A stretch of DNA of 64,000 nt from Rhizobium sp. 2MFCol3.1 (GCF_000377565.1 NZ_KB898358.1:186001-250000), one strand, 5' to 3'; counted from the stretch's first letter, positions 9,893 to 18,546 are shown. Program-made: numbers and translations. The notes: a model not told the origin generated them from the letters alone.

Positions 9893-10096
9893 ATGACGGT
9901 AGCCGCTTTGTCCTTACATGCTGATGATGTCGATGTACTCGCGGGCGCGCTGTACACCTGGTGCGCCGAGCGCAATATCAAGTTGCTCAGCCAACAGGGC
10001 CTGTCGATCGCCAATATCGCGATCGATCTCTATCATGCCGGTCATCAGACGCAGGATCAGCTGCTGGTCGCTCTGCACGATTGCGATTTTCACTAA
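9893..10096 (+). CDS. Small conserved-looking hypothetical protein (67 aa)
   Basis: The ATG at 9893 (MTVAALSLHADDVDVL) is preferred; an in-frame ATG at 9845 adds a Thr/His-rich stretch unlikely to be protein. The product is about 67 residues, acidic, with a helical centre (LAGALYTWCAERNIKLLSQQ) and no signal peptide or membrane segment. It sits between the cyclase and a convergent XRE regulator. I do not recognise the family. Confidence 0.55.
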   Translation: MTVAALSLHADDVDVLAGALYTWCAERNIKLLSQQGLSIANIAIDLYHAGHQTQDQLLVALHDCDFH

Positions 10097-10126
10097 CCGC
10101 TCGCGCGGTCACGTCGCGCCGAAATC

Positions 10127-10477
10127 TCAGGCGTAGACGTCTTCACCCGACATCAGCGTCACGATGGTCATGACGGCTTCCTTGCCGGCGGTTGAGCGCA
10201 GCTTGTCGTAGGTCACGGCAAGCTCGTAGGCCTCGGCGCTGAGGCCCGGCCGCGACGTCGTATCCGCACCCTCAAACAGCGCCGAAATGTCGACGCCGAG
10301 AAAAACCGCGATCTGGTGCAGCTTGCTCGCCGAAACGCGGTTGGTGCCCTTTTCATATTTCTGGATCTGCTGAAACGTCAGCCCGAGCGCCTCTCCAAGT
10401 TCCAGCTGGGAGATGCGTCGCTTGGCGCGCAACGTCCTGACATTCTGGCCGACAATAATATCCACCGGATCTGGCAC
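10127..10477 (-). CDS. XRE-family helix-turn-helix regulator
   Basis: A 116-residue DNA-binding protein starting at GTG 10477. The XRE helix-turn-helix lies at about 8-62 (LRAKRRISQLELGEALGLTF, then QKYEKGTNRVSASKL), and the C-terminal 50 residues form a helical tail probably used for dimerisation. It is divergent from mbfA, with 331 bases between the genes. Rhizobia carry many close paralogues; the target of this one is not known. Confidence 0.85.
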   Translation of the reverse strand: MPDPVDIIVGQNVRTLRAKRRISQLELGEALGLTFQQIQKYEKGTNRVSASKLHQIAVFLGVDISALFEGADTTSRPGLSAEAYELAVTYDKLRSTAGKEAVMTIVTLMSGEDVYA

Positions 10478-10808
10478 TTTGATAGTTCCCGTTCATTTCA
10501 TTAAATTTATCTGAGCATAATGCAGAGGTTTTTAAATATCTCAACCCAGGATTTGCAAAATTCAACCAGCTTTTTGGCTGATTTTGGGACTATTTTTGTA
10601 AATAAAGAAGATGAAATATACCTTGGCGTGCATAAAATACATGAAGCTAGTTTACAGCTGTGCCTGCGTTACTAACGGAAATGCTTTTTCGCCCGTGCTA
10701 GACATGGCCGCTCGATAGATAGGGTGCATCACCCGATCGCAGCCGTGTAGCGGGCTTGACCGTCGCATCCGCGAAGCCTATTTTAGAATTATTCTAAAAG
10801 AGGCCAGC
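10478..10808. other. AT-rich divergent promoter region between the XRE gene and mbfA
   Basis: 331 bases without a gene, clearly richer in A+T than its flanks. The right end holds the mbfA promoter and ICE operator described separately. The left part, next to the XRE start, has runs such as aaatttat and tttttaaatat but no dyad I can assign. Confidence 0.5.
10756..10799 (+). promoter_or_regulatory. mbfA promoter with ICE (Irr) operator over the -10 box
   Basis: TTGACC at 10756-10761 and TATTTT at 10779-10784 are spaced by 17 bases. A perfect dyad TTTTAGAAT-T-ATTCTAAAA at 10781-10799 overlaps the -10 and matches the iron control element (TTTAGAA...TTCTAAA type) bound by Irr in rhizobia. This placement predicts repression by Irr in low iron. 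Confidence 0.85.
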
Positions 10809-11792
10809 ATGCTCAAACGTATTTTCAGATCACCCAAGCGTTCTTTCGACAGCCTGTCCGAGCAGGAGATCCTGGCGCTCGCCATCGGCTCCGAGGAGGA
10901 CGACGCGCGCATCTATTTCGCCTATGCCGACCGCCTGCGCAATGATTATCCGGCTTCGGCCAAGGTTTTCGAGGAGATGGCGGAAGTCGAGAACACCCAC
11001 CGCAATTCCCTGATCACGCTCTACCGCCAGCGCTTCGGCGAGCGCATCACGCTGATCCGTCGCGAGCATGTCGAGGGCTTCTACGAGCGCAAGCCGGACT
11101 GGCTGCGCGCCAATCTGTCGCTGGAAAAGATCCGCCAGGAAGCGGAAGCCATGGAGAACCAGGCCTACCGCTTATACATCGAGGCCGCCGGCCGCGTCAG
11201 CGACGCCTCGACGCGGCAATTGCTTGGCGATCTGGCGCTGGCAGAGCAGGGGCATGAGGACATCACCCGCATGCTCGGCGACAAGCACACGCCCGAGGAC
11301 GTGCGCAAGGAAGAAGACCAGAAGAGCCGTCGGCAATTCGTGCTGACCTACGTGCAGCCCGGCCTCGCCGGCCTGATGGATGGCTCCGTCTCGACGCTCG
11401 CGCCGATCTTCGCCGCGGCCTTTGCCACGCAGGACACCTGGCAGACCTTCCTCGTCGGCCTCTCGGCCTCCGTCGGCGCCGGCATCTCCATGGGCTTCAC
11501 CGAGGCTGCCCATGACGACGGCAAGATCTCCGGCCGCGGCTCGCCCATCAAGCGCGGCCTCTCCTGTGGCGTCATGACGGCGCTCGGGGGCCTCGGCCAC
11601 ACGCTGCCCTACCTGATCTCCGATTTCTGGACCGCCACCACGCTGGCGGTCATCATCGCCATCTTCGAACTCTGGGCCATCGCCTTCATCCAGAACCGCT
11701 TCATGGAAACCCCATTCCTGCGCGCCGCCCTCCAAGTGGTCGTCGGTGGCGGGCTGGTGCTAGGGGCGGGTATACTGATCGGGAGTGGTTGA
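10809..11792 (+). CDS. mbfA: Membrane-bound ferritin MbfA (erythrin-VIT iron exporter)
   Basis: A 327-residue two-part protein. The N-terminal half (about 1-160) is a ferritin-like four-helix domain with Glu/His metal ligands on its helices (for example SEEDDARIYFAY, EMAEVENTHRN, LALAEQGHEDI). The C-terminal half is a VIT1/CCC1-type membrane domain with several helices, GLMDGSVSTLAP at its entry. In Bradyrhizobium and Agrobacterium MbfA exports iron and protects from iron and peroxide stress under Irr control; the ICE operator here fits that. The start has agagg upstream. Confidence 0.93.
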   Translation: MLKRIFRSPKRSFDSLSEQEILALAIGSEEDDARIYFAYADRLRNDYPASAKVFEEMAEVENTHRNSLITLYRQRFGERITLIRREHVEGFYERKPDWLRANLSLEKIRQEAEAMENQAYRLYIEAAGRVSDASTRQLLGDLALAEQGHEDITRMLGDKHTPEDVRKEEDQKSRRQFVLTYVQPGLAGLMDGSVSTLAPIFAAAFATQDTWQTFLVGLSASVGAGISMGFTEAAHDDGKISGRGSPIKRGLSCGVMTALGGLGHTLPYLISDFWTATTLAVIIAIFELWAIAFIQNRFMETPFLRAALQVVVGGGLVLGAGILIGSG

Positions 11793-11804
11793 CCCGAAAA
11801 CGAA

Positions 11805-11828
11805 AATGGCCGGCGCAAGCCGGCCATT
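11805..11828. terminator. Bidirectional terminator between mbfA and the C93 peptidase-like gene
   Basis: AATGGCCGGC and GCCGGCCATT form a perfect ten-base stem with a GCAA loop between convergent genes. T-rich sequence follows on the minus strand (ttcgttttc). Confidence 0.75.
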
Positions 11829-11851
11829 GAACATTTCGGTTTTCGATAATC

Positions 11852-12469
11852 CTACTTCAGCGCGCCGACCAGAACGTCGCGGCCGTTCTCGATGGTGACC
11901 CAGCGGCCGGCATTGGCGCTCGACTGGCGCTTGATGAAGGAATAGGGCGTGTCGAACCAGGGCTTCACTGTGGAGGCCAGGTTGTCGAGGACGAAGTCGC
12001 CCTTGGTGGTGCGCAGCGTCAGGATCGCGTGACCCTCGCCGTCAGGCTTGCGCACGACGGTCATCAGAAGGTTGGCGGCGGAGAAGCCGCGCTGGATCAG
12101 GATGCGGCGCTTCAAAAGCGCATAGTCCTCGCAGTCGCCGGCGGTCGTCGGATAGGCCCAGACTTCCTCTTTGCCGTAGACTTCCATGTCGGTCATCGGG
12201 ATGATCGTGGTGTTGATGCTTGCGTTAACCGAACGGACGAGAGCCCACTTGGCATCGGTCATTTCCATCACGGCAACATTGCGGTTCGGACCGCATTCTT
12301 CGCGATGCGACTGGCAAAACTCGTAATGGCCGATCGGCTGCGAAGTCGTGGCGCCGACGACCATGGAAAGAGTGTTGGTCGATGCCGGCGTAGCCGAGGT
12401 CGACATTGCAAACATGGCCATCATGGCCACCAGGAAACCCTTGATCCGCACGCCCACTGTCCCTTGCAT
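11852..12469 (-). CDS. Secreted bacterial transglutaminase-like cysteine proteinase (C93)
   Basis: A 205-residue protein with a signal peptide of about 30 residues. The core shows a papain/transglutaminase-like triad: Cys in GDCEDYALLK, His in GEGHAIL and Asp in VLDN. This fits the BTLCP/DUF920 (Peptidase C93) family, of periplasmic cysteine proteases; some members act on adhesins or with GGDEF partners, but no such partner is adjacent here. It is convergent with mbfA and transcribed alone. Confidence 0.85.
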   Translation of the reverse strand: MQGTVGVRIKGFLVAMMAMFAMSTSATPASTNTLSMVVGATTSQPIGHYEFCQSHREECGPNRNVAVMEMTDAKWALVRSVNASINTTIIPMTDMEVYGKEEVWAYPTTAGDCEDYALLKRRILIQRGFSAANLLMTVVRKPDGEGHAILTLRTTKGDFVLDNLASTVKPWFDTPYSFIKRQSSANAGRWVTIENGRDVLVGALK

Positions 12470-12689
12470 CGCCCTTGATTTATTAACAAAAAGTTAACGG
12501 AGAGGGCTGCTTGGAGTCAATCACTACTTCTGAGGAGGGGGTGAGAAGCGGTCAATATGGTTAAAATGCGTTAGGATTTGGCACAAGGCGTGGCGCCGCG
12601 CGCGCTTGCTGCACGCGGCAATGCATCGCCAACATATTGAAATAAATTCATATTTTCGGATGGCGCGACGCTGTTGCGCCATCAGCGCC
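12470..12689. other. Intergenic region without a recognised gene
   Basis: About 220 bases between two minus-strand genes. It includes an AT-rich part upstream of the C93 gene (ttattaacaaaaagttaac) that probably carries its promoter. The short open frame crossing it (12524-12766) has no family features. Confidence 0.4.
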
Positions 12690-13490
12690 TTAGCTGACGA
12701 ACGACTTGACCGCAGAAAGCATGCGCTCGATGTCCTGTGGACGCGACAGGCGGTGGTCGCCATCACGAATAAATGTCAGCACCACGTCGTCGGCGGGAAG
12801 GTGCTCGATCAGGGTCATTGCATGCGTGTAGGGGACGTCGGGGTCCTTCATGCCCTGCAGGATGTGAACCGGGCATCCGGTCTCGATCATCCCGGTCAGG
12901 ACCCGGTTGTCGCGGCCGTCCTCGATCAGCGCGCGCGTATAGATATTGGGCTCGGGGCTATATTCCGAATGCTCCTCGAAGAAGCCGCGCTCGGCAAGTG
13001 AGGTCTTCTCTTTCTCGGTGAGGTTCGGCTCGATCAAGACTTCGGTGAAATCCGGCGCCGGCGCGATCAGCACCATACCCTCAAGTTTCGGCGCACCGGT
13101 TTTCGCGGCCAGCTCCTGCGCCAGCCGAAGCGCGATCCAGCCGCCCATCGAGGATCCCACGACAATGATGCGTTCCGGCGTGAGGTGAAGGATGACAGCC
13201 ATCGCCTCCTCAAGCCAGCGCGAAATCGTGCCGTCGCGGAATTCGCCGCCCGAGAGCCCGTGGCCGGAATAGTCGAGGCGGATGCAGGCAAGCCCGGCCT
13301 CTTCAGCCATGCGATCGAGCTCGACGGCCTTGCTGCCGCTCATGTCGGACCGGTATCCGGATAACCAGACGAGCGTCGGGCCCGCTTTGTCGCCGACAGC
13401 CGGGCGGGCGATATAGGCGATCTCTCGCGCAGCCAGCCCCTCGCCGACGGTCAGAAATTGGGGCTGCGGGGCGATATTGGCGTCGGACAT
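12690..13490 (-). CDS. Alpha/beta hydrolase
   Basis: A 266-residue serine hydrolase. The nucleophile is in GSSMGG, the oxyanion region in LVWLSGYRSDMSGSKA, the acid in GMKDPDVPY and the His in DGDHRLS, so the triad is complete and in order. The size and the DYSGHGLSGG motif fit small esterases of the palmitoyl-protein-thioesterase ABHD10-like kind, but the substrate cannot be told. The start has aaaggag upstream. It diverges from infC across about 175 bases. Confidence 0.88.
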   Translation of the reverse strand: MSDANIAPQPQFLTVGEGLAAREIAYIARPAVGDKAGPTLVWLSGYRSDMSGSKAVELDRMAEEAGLACIRLDYSGHGLSGGEFRDGTISRWLEEAMAVILHLTPERIIVVGSSMGGWIALRLAQELAAKTGAPKLEGMVLIAPAPDFTEVLIEPNLTEKEKTSLAERGFFEEHSEYSPEPNIYTRALIEDGRDNRVLTGMIETGCPVHILQGMKDPDVPYTHAMTLIEHLPADDVVLTFIRDGDHRLSRPQDIERMLSAVKSFVS

Positions 13491-13665
13491 GGCGAAACTC
13501 CTTTGTTTCGGCCTATAAAACAGATTCTTGACAGGCTGACAGCAGGTGATTTTTCCGCTAAAGCGTGCTAATGACTTCGTTGCAGCGATGGCGAAACACG
13601 GTCGTCTTCCTTATATAGAGGCGATCCGCTGCAGCAATCCGAAACAACGCGAGGAGAATACGACC

Positions 13666-14202
13666 ATTCGCAGACCGTTTAAGAACGACGCGCCCGTAAA
13701 GGATGGGCCGCGCTCGAACAGGGAAATTCGCATTCCCAAAGTTCAGCTGATCGACGCTGAAGGACAGAATTTGGGCGTCGTGGCGACCGACCAGGCCCTG
13801 AGAATGGCTGAAGAAGCCGGACTCGACCTCGTTGAGATTTCCCCCAACGCCGAACCGCCTGTGTGCAAGATCCTCGATCTGGGCAAGCTGAAATACGCCA
13901 ACCAGAAGAAGGCCGCCGAGGCGCGCAAGAAGCAGAAAATCGTCGAAGTCAAAGAAATCAAGATGCGTCCGAACATCGACACGCATGACTATGACGTGAA
14001 GATGAAGGCGATGGGCCGCTTCTTCGAAGAAGGCGACAAGGTCAAGGTGACCCTGAAGTTCCGCGGCCGCGAAATGGCCCACCAGGAACTCGGCATGAAG
14101 CTCCTGCAGCAGGTCAAGGCCGACACTCTGGAGTTCGCCAAGGTCGAAGCCGAGCCCAAGCTCGAAGGTCGCCAGATGATGATGGTGCTCGCGCCCAAAT
14201 AA
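13666..14202 (+). CDS. infC: Translation initiation factor IF-3, ATT start
   Basis: 178 residues starting at ATT 13666 ([12 protein letters not shown]...), with gaggag at 13651-13656 at proper spacing. The longer frame from 13546 gives sequence foreign to IF-3. The N domain ([30 protein letters not shown]) and C domain ([26 protein letters not shown]) are complete. IF-3 checks start codons on the 30S subunit, and the rare start is the classic autoregulatory device of infC in E. coli. rpmI-rplT, normally next, is displaced by two extra genes. Confidence 0.95.
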   Translation: MRRPFKNDAPVKDGPRSNREIRIPKVQLIDAEGQNLGVVATDQALRMAEEAGLDLVEISPNAEPPVCKILDLGKLKYANQKKAAEARKKQKIVEVKEIKMRPNIDTHDYDVKMKAMGRFFEEGDKVKVTLKFRGREMAHQELGMKLLQQVKADTLEFAKVEAEPKLEGRQMMMVLAPK

Positions 14203-14228
14203 GGCGCGTCGCCACCGTTCGTATCAAA

Positions 14229-14255
14229 GCCGTCCGCGAGGGCGGCTTTTGTATT
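14229..14255 (+). terminator. Rho-independent terminator of infC
   Basis: GCCGTCC and GGGCGGC pair (one G-U) with a short loop, then ttttgtatttt. It separates infC from the following cassette. Confidence 0.8.
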
Positions 14256-14373
14256 TTGAGCAGGCGAAATGTAGGTGTTTTCAAACGCTTCGACGAATGC
14301 AACTGATTGCAATTTTTGGATTATTGATAAGATGTGATTGTTACCTAAGATTGTTCTCCATTTGGGGGCGATC

Positions 14374-14877
14374 ATGGCGAACGATGTCACATCAAGCGAC
14401 AGTTATGTCGACAAACTCAAGAAGACCATACCTGGCGAAATAACCAGCGTTTACATGTCGCTGAAGCTTTTTGCCGCGCAGGCCTTACTCGGTACTGGGG
14501 TGCCGAGCGGCGATGATGTCGCGAGATATCTCAAGATCATGATTCCCTACATGATGGTGATGATCGTCATCGCCATCGCTTATCTCTATGGCGTCAGCAA
14601 AATCCGCAACAAGCTCCAGATAGCAATAACGGTCCTGTCCTTCTTCATTTGGGCAGTTGCAATCGACATCAGCTACTTTGCCCAGACCGCGACGGCGTAT
14701 GAACTGCCTTTTCCCTTCGACACCTTGGCACGCAACAGCGTCGCGTTTCTGATGTTCGTTATTCTCTGGAATTTTTGCATCCCAATCATCTATGCCTTCC
14801 AAGGAGTAACGGAGGTGCCCCCGGCGGATGGGGCCGGCAATCAGAATGATGGCAAGGGACAGGAGCCGATCGTATGA
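14374..14877 (+). CDS. Polytopic membrane protein of unknown function
   Basis: The ATG at 14374 (MANDVTSSDSYVDKL) with ggggg upstream is preferred over a TTG at 14338. The 167 residues carry a short polar head with KLKKTIPGEITSVYMSLKLF, then about three strongly hydrophobic helices (near IMIPYMMVMIVIAIAYL, AITVLSFFIWAVAI, VAFLMFVILWNFCI) and an acidic polar tail. The head motif, a Lys-rich helix with IPGE, recurs in small bacterial membrane proteins of unknown role as far as I recall. Its stop overlaps the next start by four bases (ATGA), so the two are coupled. Base composition is visibly lower in G+C than infC and rplT. Confidence 0.75.
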   Translation: MANDVTSSDSYVDKLKKTIPGEITSVYMSLKLFAAQALLGTGVPSGDDVARYLKIMIPYMMVMIVIAIAYLYGVSKIRNKLQIAITVLSFFIWAVAIDISYFAQTATAYELPFPFDTLARNSVAFLMFVILWNFCIPIIYAFQGVTEVPPADGAGNQNDGKGQEPIV

Positions 14878-15563
14878 GGTCCTGTGCCGCATGTGTGTTG
14901 CTGGCGATCGCTCTTTCTATCCCGACCGCAGTCGCGGCGCAGGATGCCGAGGAACAGTTGCCGCGCAGCTTCCTCGTCGAAACGCGAGCAAAGCTGGATA
15001 GGAAGACCTTTCTAACGCCCGAAAACGCGTTCTCGCTAGCGGTCGTGGTGGGAGCAGGCGAGGGTAAAAACACGCAGAAAAGCTATGCGCAGAATGCCAA
15101 GCGCCTGGCGCCGTTGAACAGAAACAACTGCATGTTCGTCGAAGCGCGGTCCATCATCGGCGGCAATGTGTGGTTCATGATCAACAACGCTGCCATCGAC
15201 GATGCCGATGCGTCAAGCCGCGACCTGAAGGTCAAAGTCTATTCCTACGCGGTGGCCGACAGCGAAGGGACGAAGCGGTCGCTGCTCCGCGCGACGGAGT
15301 TTCCCGATGTGAAGTTCGTAACCAATCCATCCATAGAAAAGGACGAAGACCCATCGGTTCGGGTCGTTTTCAAAGCCAACGCGTCGGCGTTGGAAGCTAT
15401 GCGCGTCGTGATCAAAGAGAATGGCAATCCTGATTTCGATGATCGCCTCGCTGGATCCTATCTGCTCATCTTTAATAGCGATGTTCTTGACGACGGCGTC
15501 TTTCCGGAATGTAAGCGGAAAAGGATTGGTGTGTTAAGCTGGTTTTTCAGCCGCCGCTCCTGA
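14874..15563 (+). CDS. Secreted protein of unknown function, coupled to the membrane protein
   Basis: A 229-residue protein with a signal peptide (MRSCAACVLLAIALSIPTAVA, then AQD), hence periplasmic or lipid-free exported. The mature part is mixed alpha/beta in look, with two Cys (NNCMFVEAR and PECKRKR) that could pair, a VVVGAGEGKN loop and a hydrophobic-basic C-terminal end (LSWFFSRRS). I do not recognise any family. Overlap with the upstream gene predicts that the two products act together, one in the membrane and one outside it. Confidence 0.75.
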   Translation: MRSCAACVLLAIALSIPTAVAAQDAEEQLPRSFLVETRAKLDRKTFLTPENAFSLAVVVGAGEGKNTQKSYAQNAKRLAPLNRNNCMFVEARSIIGGNVWFMINNAAIDDADASSRDLKVKVYSYAVADSEGTKRSLLRATEFPDVKFVTNPSIEKDEDPSVRVVFKANASALEAMRVVIKENGNPDFDDRLAGSYLLIFNSDVLDDGVFPECKRKRIGVLSWFFSRRS

Positions 15564-15585
15564 AAAGATTCCGTCTTTCGCCCCG

Positions 15586-15614
15586 TTGCACTTTCATGAC
15601 ACTGCGGTTATAAG
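15586..15614 (+). promoter_or_regulatory. Sigma-70-type promoter of rpmI-rplT
   Basis: TTGCAC at 15586-15591, a 17-base spacer and TATAAG at 15609-15614. It gives rpmI-rplT a promoter of its own, independent of infC. Confidence 0.7.
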
Positions 15615-15810
15615 CGCGCGTCCGAACTGACCGGCAGGGCATGCCGTGGCAGTTTCGAATGCTTGCGGCACGGTTCGTCACCGTGACCGCAGATCAACAA
15701 CAAACGCTCCCGCACTTGTTGCGACGACCGGGCAACCGGGCATCGTAAGAAGGCTTCTTTTGAAGCGCGCCTCTTTGGCCAAGTGGGGGGATCAGAAACG
15801 GAGTAGCAAA
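15615..15810 (+). other. Long 5' leader of rpmI-rplT
   Basis: About 190 untranslated bases separate the promoter from the rpmI start. They contain short self-complementary pieces (for example gaaggcttc-ttttgaagc near 15750) and no convincing coding frame. In several bacteria L20 binds its own leader to repress this operon; this leader could serve the same use, but no known motif was identified. Confidence 0.4.
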
Positions 15811-16014
15811 ATGCCCAAGATGAAGACGAAGTCCTCCGCCAAGAAGCGGTTCAAGATCACCGCGACCGGCAAGGTCAAGGCTGCAGCCGCTGGCAAGCGC
15901 CATGGCATGATCAAGCGTTCCAACAAGTTCATTCGCGATGCACGTGGCACCATGGTTCTGGCAGAACCGGATGGCCGCAAGGTCGTGAAGAATTACCTGC
16001 CGAACGGTCTCTAA
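15811..16014 (+). CDS. rpmI: 50S ribosomal protein L35
   Basis: 67 residues, Lys-rich ([20 protein letters not shown]), the family's normal length and start. The ATG at 15811 has cggagt upstream; the frame open from 15646 is leader sequence. rplT follows after 38 bases. Confidence 0.97.
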   Translation: MPKMKTKSSAKKRFKITATGKVKAAAAGKRHGMIKRSNKFIRDARGTMVLAEPDGRKVVKNYLPNGL

Positions 16015-16052
16015 GACTATTCCGCGAACGTATAGATTAAGGAGATCATGAA

Positions 16053-16457
16053 ATGGCACGTGTAAAGAGAGGCGTTACCGCCCACGCCAAGCACAAGAAG
16101 GTTCTGAAGCAGGCCAAGGGCTTCTACGGCCGCCGCAAGAACACCATCCGCGCCGCCAAGGCTGCTGTCGATCGCTCGAAGCAGTACGCTTACCGCGACC
16201 GCAAGATCAACAAGCGTAACTTCCGCGCACTCTGGATCCAGCGTATCAACGCTGCTGTCCGCGAATTCGGCCTGACCTACGGCCGCTTCATCGACGGCCT
16301 GAACAAGGCTGGCATCGAAGTTGACCGTAAGGTTCTCTCCGACATGGCGATCCATGAGCCGGAAGCATTCGGTGCGCTCGTTGCTGCCTCCAAGAAGGCA
16401 CTCGAGTACCTGAAGGACGCTGGCACGAAGAACGAGTTTGAAGCAGCCGTCAACTAA
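16053..16457 (+). CDS. rplT: 50S ribosomal protein L20
   Basis: 134 residues, basic, starting [20 protein letters not shown], with the long N-terminal helix and RNA-binding globular domain of L20. L20 is needed for early 50S assembly and often represses its own operon. Followed by a strong terminator. Confidence 0.97.
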   Translation: MARVKRGVTAHAKHKKVLKQAKGFYGRRKNTIRAAKAAVDRSKQYAYRDRKINKRNFRALWIQRINAAVREFGLTYGRFIDGLNKAGIEVDRKVLSDMAIHEPEAFGALVAASKKALEYLKDAGTKNEFEAAVN

Positions 16458-16492
16458 GCCGGCGCTATTCGAACCTTCGCTTCGATGATTTG

Positions 16493-16530
16493 AAACCCGC
16501 GCTGGCAAGGCTTGCGCGGGTTTCTTCGTT
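16493..16530 (+). terminator. Rho-independent terminator of rplT
   Basis: AAACCCGCGC and GCGCGGGTTT form a perfect ten-base stem, then tcttcgtttt. Confidence 0.88.
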
Positions 16531-16553
16531 TTACCGGGATAGGGACGCCTGAC

Positions 16554-17408
16554 GTGGCGAACGATCAAGATTTGGCGAACGATGTGATGCGTCCAACGAT
16601 GGATCGCGACCTGCTTGCCGAAAGCGGGCTGGGCGAGGAGGACGTGCCCGTTCTGCTCGCGGCATTGCTGCGTGGTTCCAAGCGCGTCGAGCGTGTCGCG
16701 CTGTCTGGTGGCGCCGTCTGGATCAAGCGCTACGGCACCGAGCGCGCCTCGCGCTGGATGGTGCTGCAGCGCATGCTCGCCAATCTCATCCGCGCGCCCT
16801 TCCTGCGCCCGTCGCCGCTTCTGGCCGACGAGGGCATGGCGGCGCGCGAAATCCGCCGCATCGCCCAGTTTTCAGCCCAAGACGTGCCGACAGCCCGCGT
16901 CATCTATTCCTCGGGTGCCGCCGTCGTCTTCAGCGATGCCGGCGAGACCGTCGATCGCCAGCTCTATCACGTGCTGAACAACGACCCCGTCGCCCACGAC
17001 AACATGCTCGTCCATTGCGCCGGCGAACTCGGCCGGTTGCATGCAAAGGGCCTTTGCCACGGCCGCCCCTATCCGCGCGACATGTTCCTGAAGGACGGCC
17101 GCGTCGGTTTCATGGATTTCGAGGAAGAGCCCGACCGGGTGATGCCGCTGGAGGTCGCCCAGGCGCGGGATATCTGGCTGCTCTTTTTGCAGGTCGCAAC
17201 CCGCGCCAAGCTTGGCGGCGAAACCCACGACCGGGCCTACAAGGCCTGGGCCGAGTTGGCGCCACCGGCGGCGGTTGCCGAACTGCGCAAGCTTACCGGC
17301 TTCCTGGGCGGCTTTTTGTCGGCTGCCCGGTTGATTGGCCGCGTACACATGGGTAGTGATCTGCGACGTTTCATCGTGGCGACCAGCTATCTGAAGCATG
17401 TTTCGTGA
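16554..17408 (+). CDS. Protein-kinase-like / lipopolysaccharide-kinase-like protein
   Basis: About 284 residues from GTG 16554; the frame from 16512 would start inside the rplT terminator. It has kinase-fold signs: a Lys in AVWIKRYG, a catalytic-loop-like GLCHGRPYPRDMFL and a metal-loop-like GFMDFEEEP. RD followed by MF resembles WaaP/Kdo kinases more than APH enzymes. Two N-terminal basic hydrophobic stretches (near LQRMLANLIRAPFL) suggest membrane contact. It could phosphorylate a lipid A or sugar substrate, or be an inactive relative. It stands alone just upstream of pheS, 40 bases away. Confidence 0.65.
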   Translation: MANDQDLANDVMRPTMDRDLLAESGLGEEDVPVLLAALLRGSKRVERVALSGGAVWIKRYGTERASRWMVLQRMLANLIRAPFLRPSPLLADEGMAAREIRRIAQFSAQDVPTARVIYSSGAAVVFSDAGETVDRQLYHVLNNDPVAHDNMLVHCAGELGRLHAKGLCHGRPYPRDMFLKDGRVGFMDFEEEPDRVMPLEVAQARDIWLLFLQVATRAKLGGETHDRAYKAWAELAPPAAVAELRKLTGFLGGFLSAARLIGRVHMGSDLRRFIVATSYLKHVS

Positions 17409-17448
17409 AGTGTCCCTCAAAGACTGGACGCCCTGAAGGCAGGAAAAG

Positions 17449-18531
17449 ATGACCGAACTCGCAACCCTGGAAAAGCAACTCCTGTCCGATGTCGCGGCCG
17501 CCGCCGATGAACCGGCGATCGAAGCCGTGCGCGTCGCGGCCCTTGGCAAGAAGGGGTCGGTCTCCGAACTCCTGAAGACGCTGGGATCGATGACGCCTGA
17601 AGAGCGCCAGACCCGCGGCGCCCAGATCAATGCACTGAAGACGGTCGTGACCGATGCGATCAACGCCCGCAAGGCCGATCTCAAGAAGGCGGCGATCGAT
17701 GCGCGCCTGAAGGCCGAGACCGTTGACGTCTCGCTGCCGGTCCGCTCCTCGCCCGCCGAGCGCGGCCGCATCCATCCGATCAGCCAGATCGTCGACGAGA
17801 TCACCGCGATCTTCGCCGACATGGGCTTCTCGATCGCCGAAGGTCCCGATGTGGAGACCGACTATTATAACTTCACGGCGCTGAACTTCCCCGAGGGCCA
17901 CCCGGCCCGCGAGATGCACGACACCTTCTTCTTCAATCCGGATGAGAACGGCGAGCGCAAGGTGCTGCGCACGCACACCTCGCCGGTGCAGGTGCGCACC
18001 ATGGAAGCGCAGAAGCCGCCGATCCGCATCATCATCCCCGGCAAGACCTATCGCCAGGACTCGGACGCGACGCACTCGCCGATGTTCCACCAGGTCGAAG
18101 GCCTCGTCGTCGACAAGAAGGCCAATGTCGCCAACATCCGCTGGGTGCTGGAAGAGTTCTGCAAGACCTTCTTCGAGGTCGACAGCGTCACCATGCGCTT
18201 CCGCCCCTCCTTCTTCCCCTTCACGGAACCGTCCTTCGAGGTCGACATCCAGTGCGACCGCTCCGGCCCGATCGTCAAGTTCGGCGAAGGCACCGACTGG
18301 ATGGAGATTCTGGGCTGCGGCATGGTGCACCCGAACGTGCTCCGCGCGGGTGGCCTTGATCCCGACGAGTACCAGGGCTTTGCCTGGGGCATGGGCCTCG
18401 ACCGCATCGCCATGCTGAAATACGGCATGCCCGACCTGCGCGACTTCTTCAACGCCGACGTCCGCTGGATGACTCACTACGGCTTCCGCCCACTCGACAT
18501 GCCGACGCTGTTCGGCGGGTTGAGCGCGTAA
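17449..18531 (+). CDS. pheS: Phenylalanyl-tRNA synthetase alpha subunit
   Basis: 360 residues. An N-terminal coiled-coil tRNA-binding arm (about 1-100) is followed by the class II catalytic core: motif 2 region ([12 protein letters not shown]), [17 protein letters not shown] and motif 3 ([20 protein letters not shown]). It charges tRNA-Phe as an alpha2-beta2 enzyme with PheT, encoded 15 bases downstream. Confidence 0.98.
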   Translation: MTELATLEKQLLSDVAAAADEPAIEAVRVAALGKKGSVSELLKTLGSMTPEERQTRGAQINALKTVVTDAINARKADLKKAAIDARLKAETVDVSLPVRSSPAERGRIHPISQIVDEITAIFADMGFSIAEGPDVETDYYNFTALNFPEGHPAREMHDTFFFNPDENGERKVLRTHTSPVQVRTMEAQKPPIRIIIPGKTYRQDSDATHSPMFHQVEGLVVDKKANVANIRWVLEEFCKTFFEVDSVTMRFRPSFFPFTEPSFEVDIQCDRSGPIVKFGEGTDWMEILGCGMVHPNVLRAGGLDPDEYQGFAWGMGLDRIAMLKYGMPDLRDFFNADVRWMTHYGFRPLDMPTLFGGLSA

Positions 18532-18546
18532 GGGAGGATAAAGATC

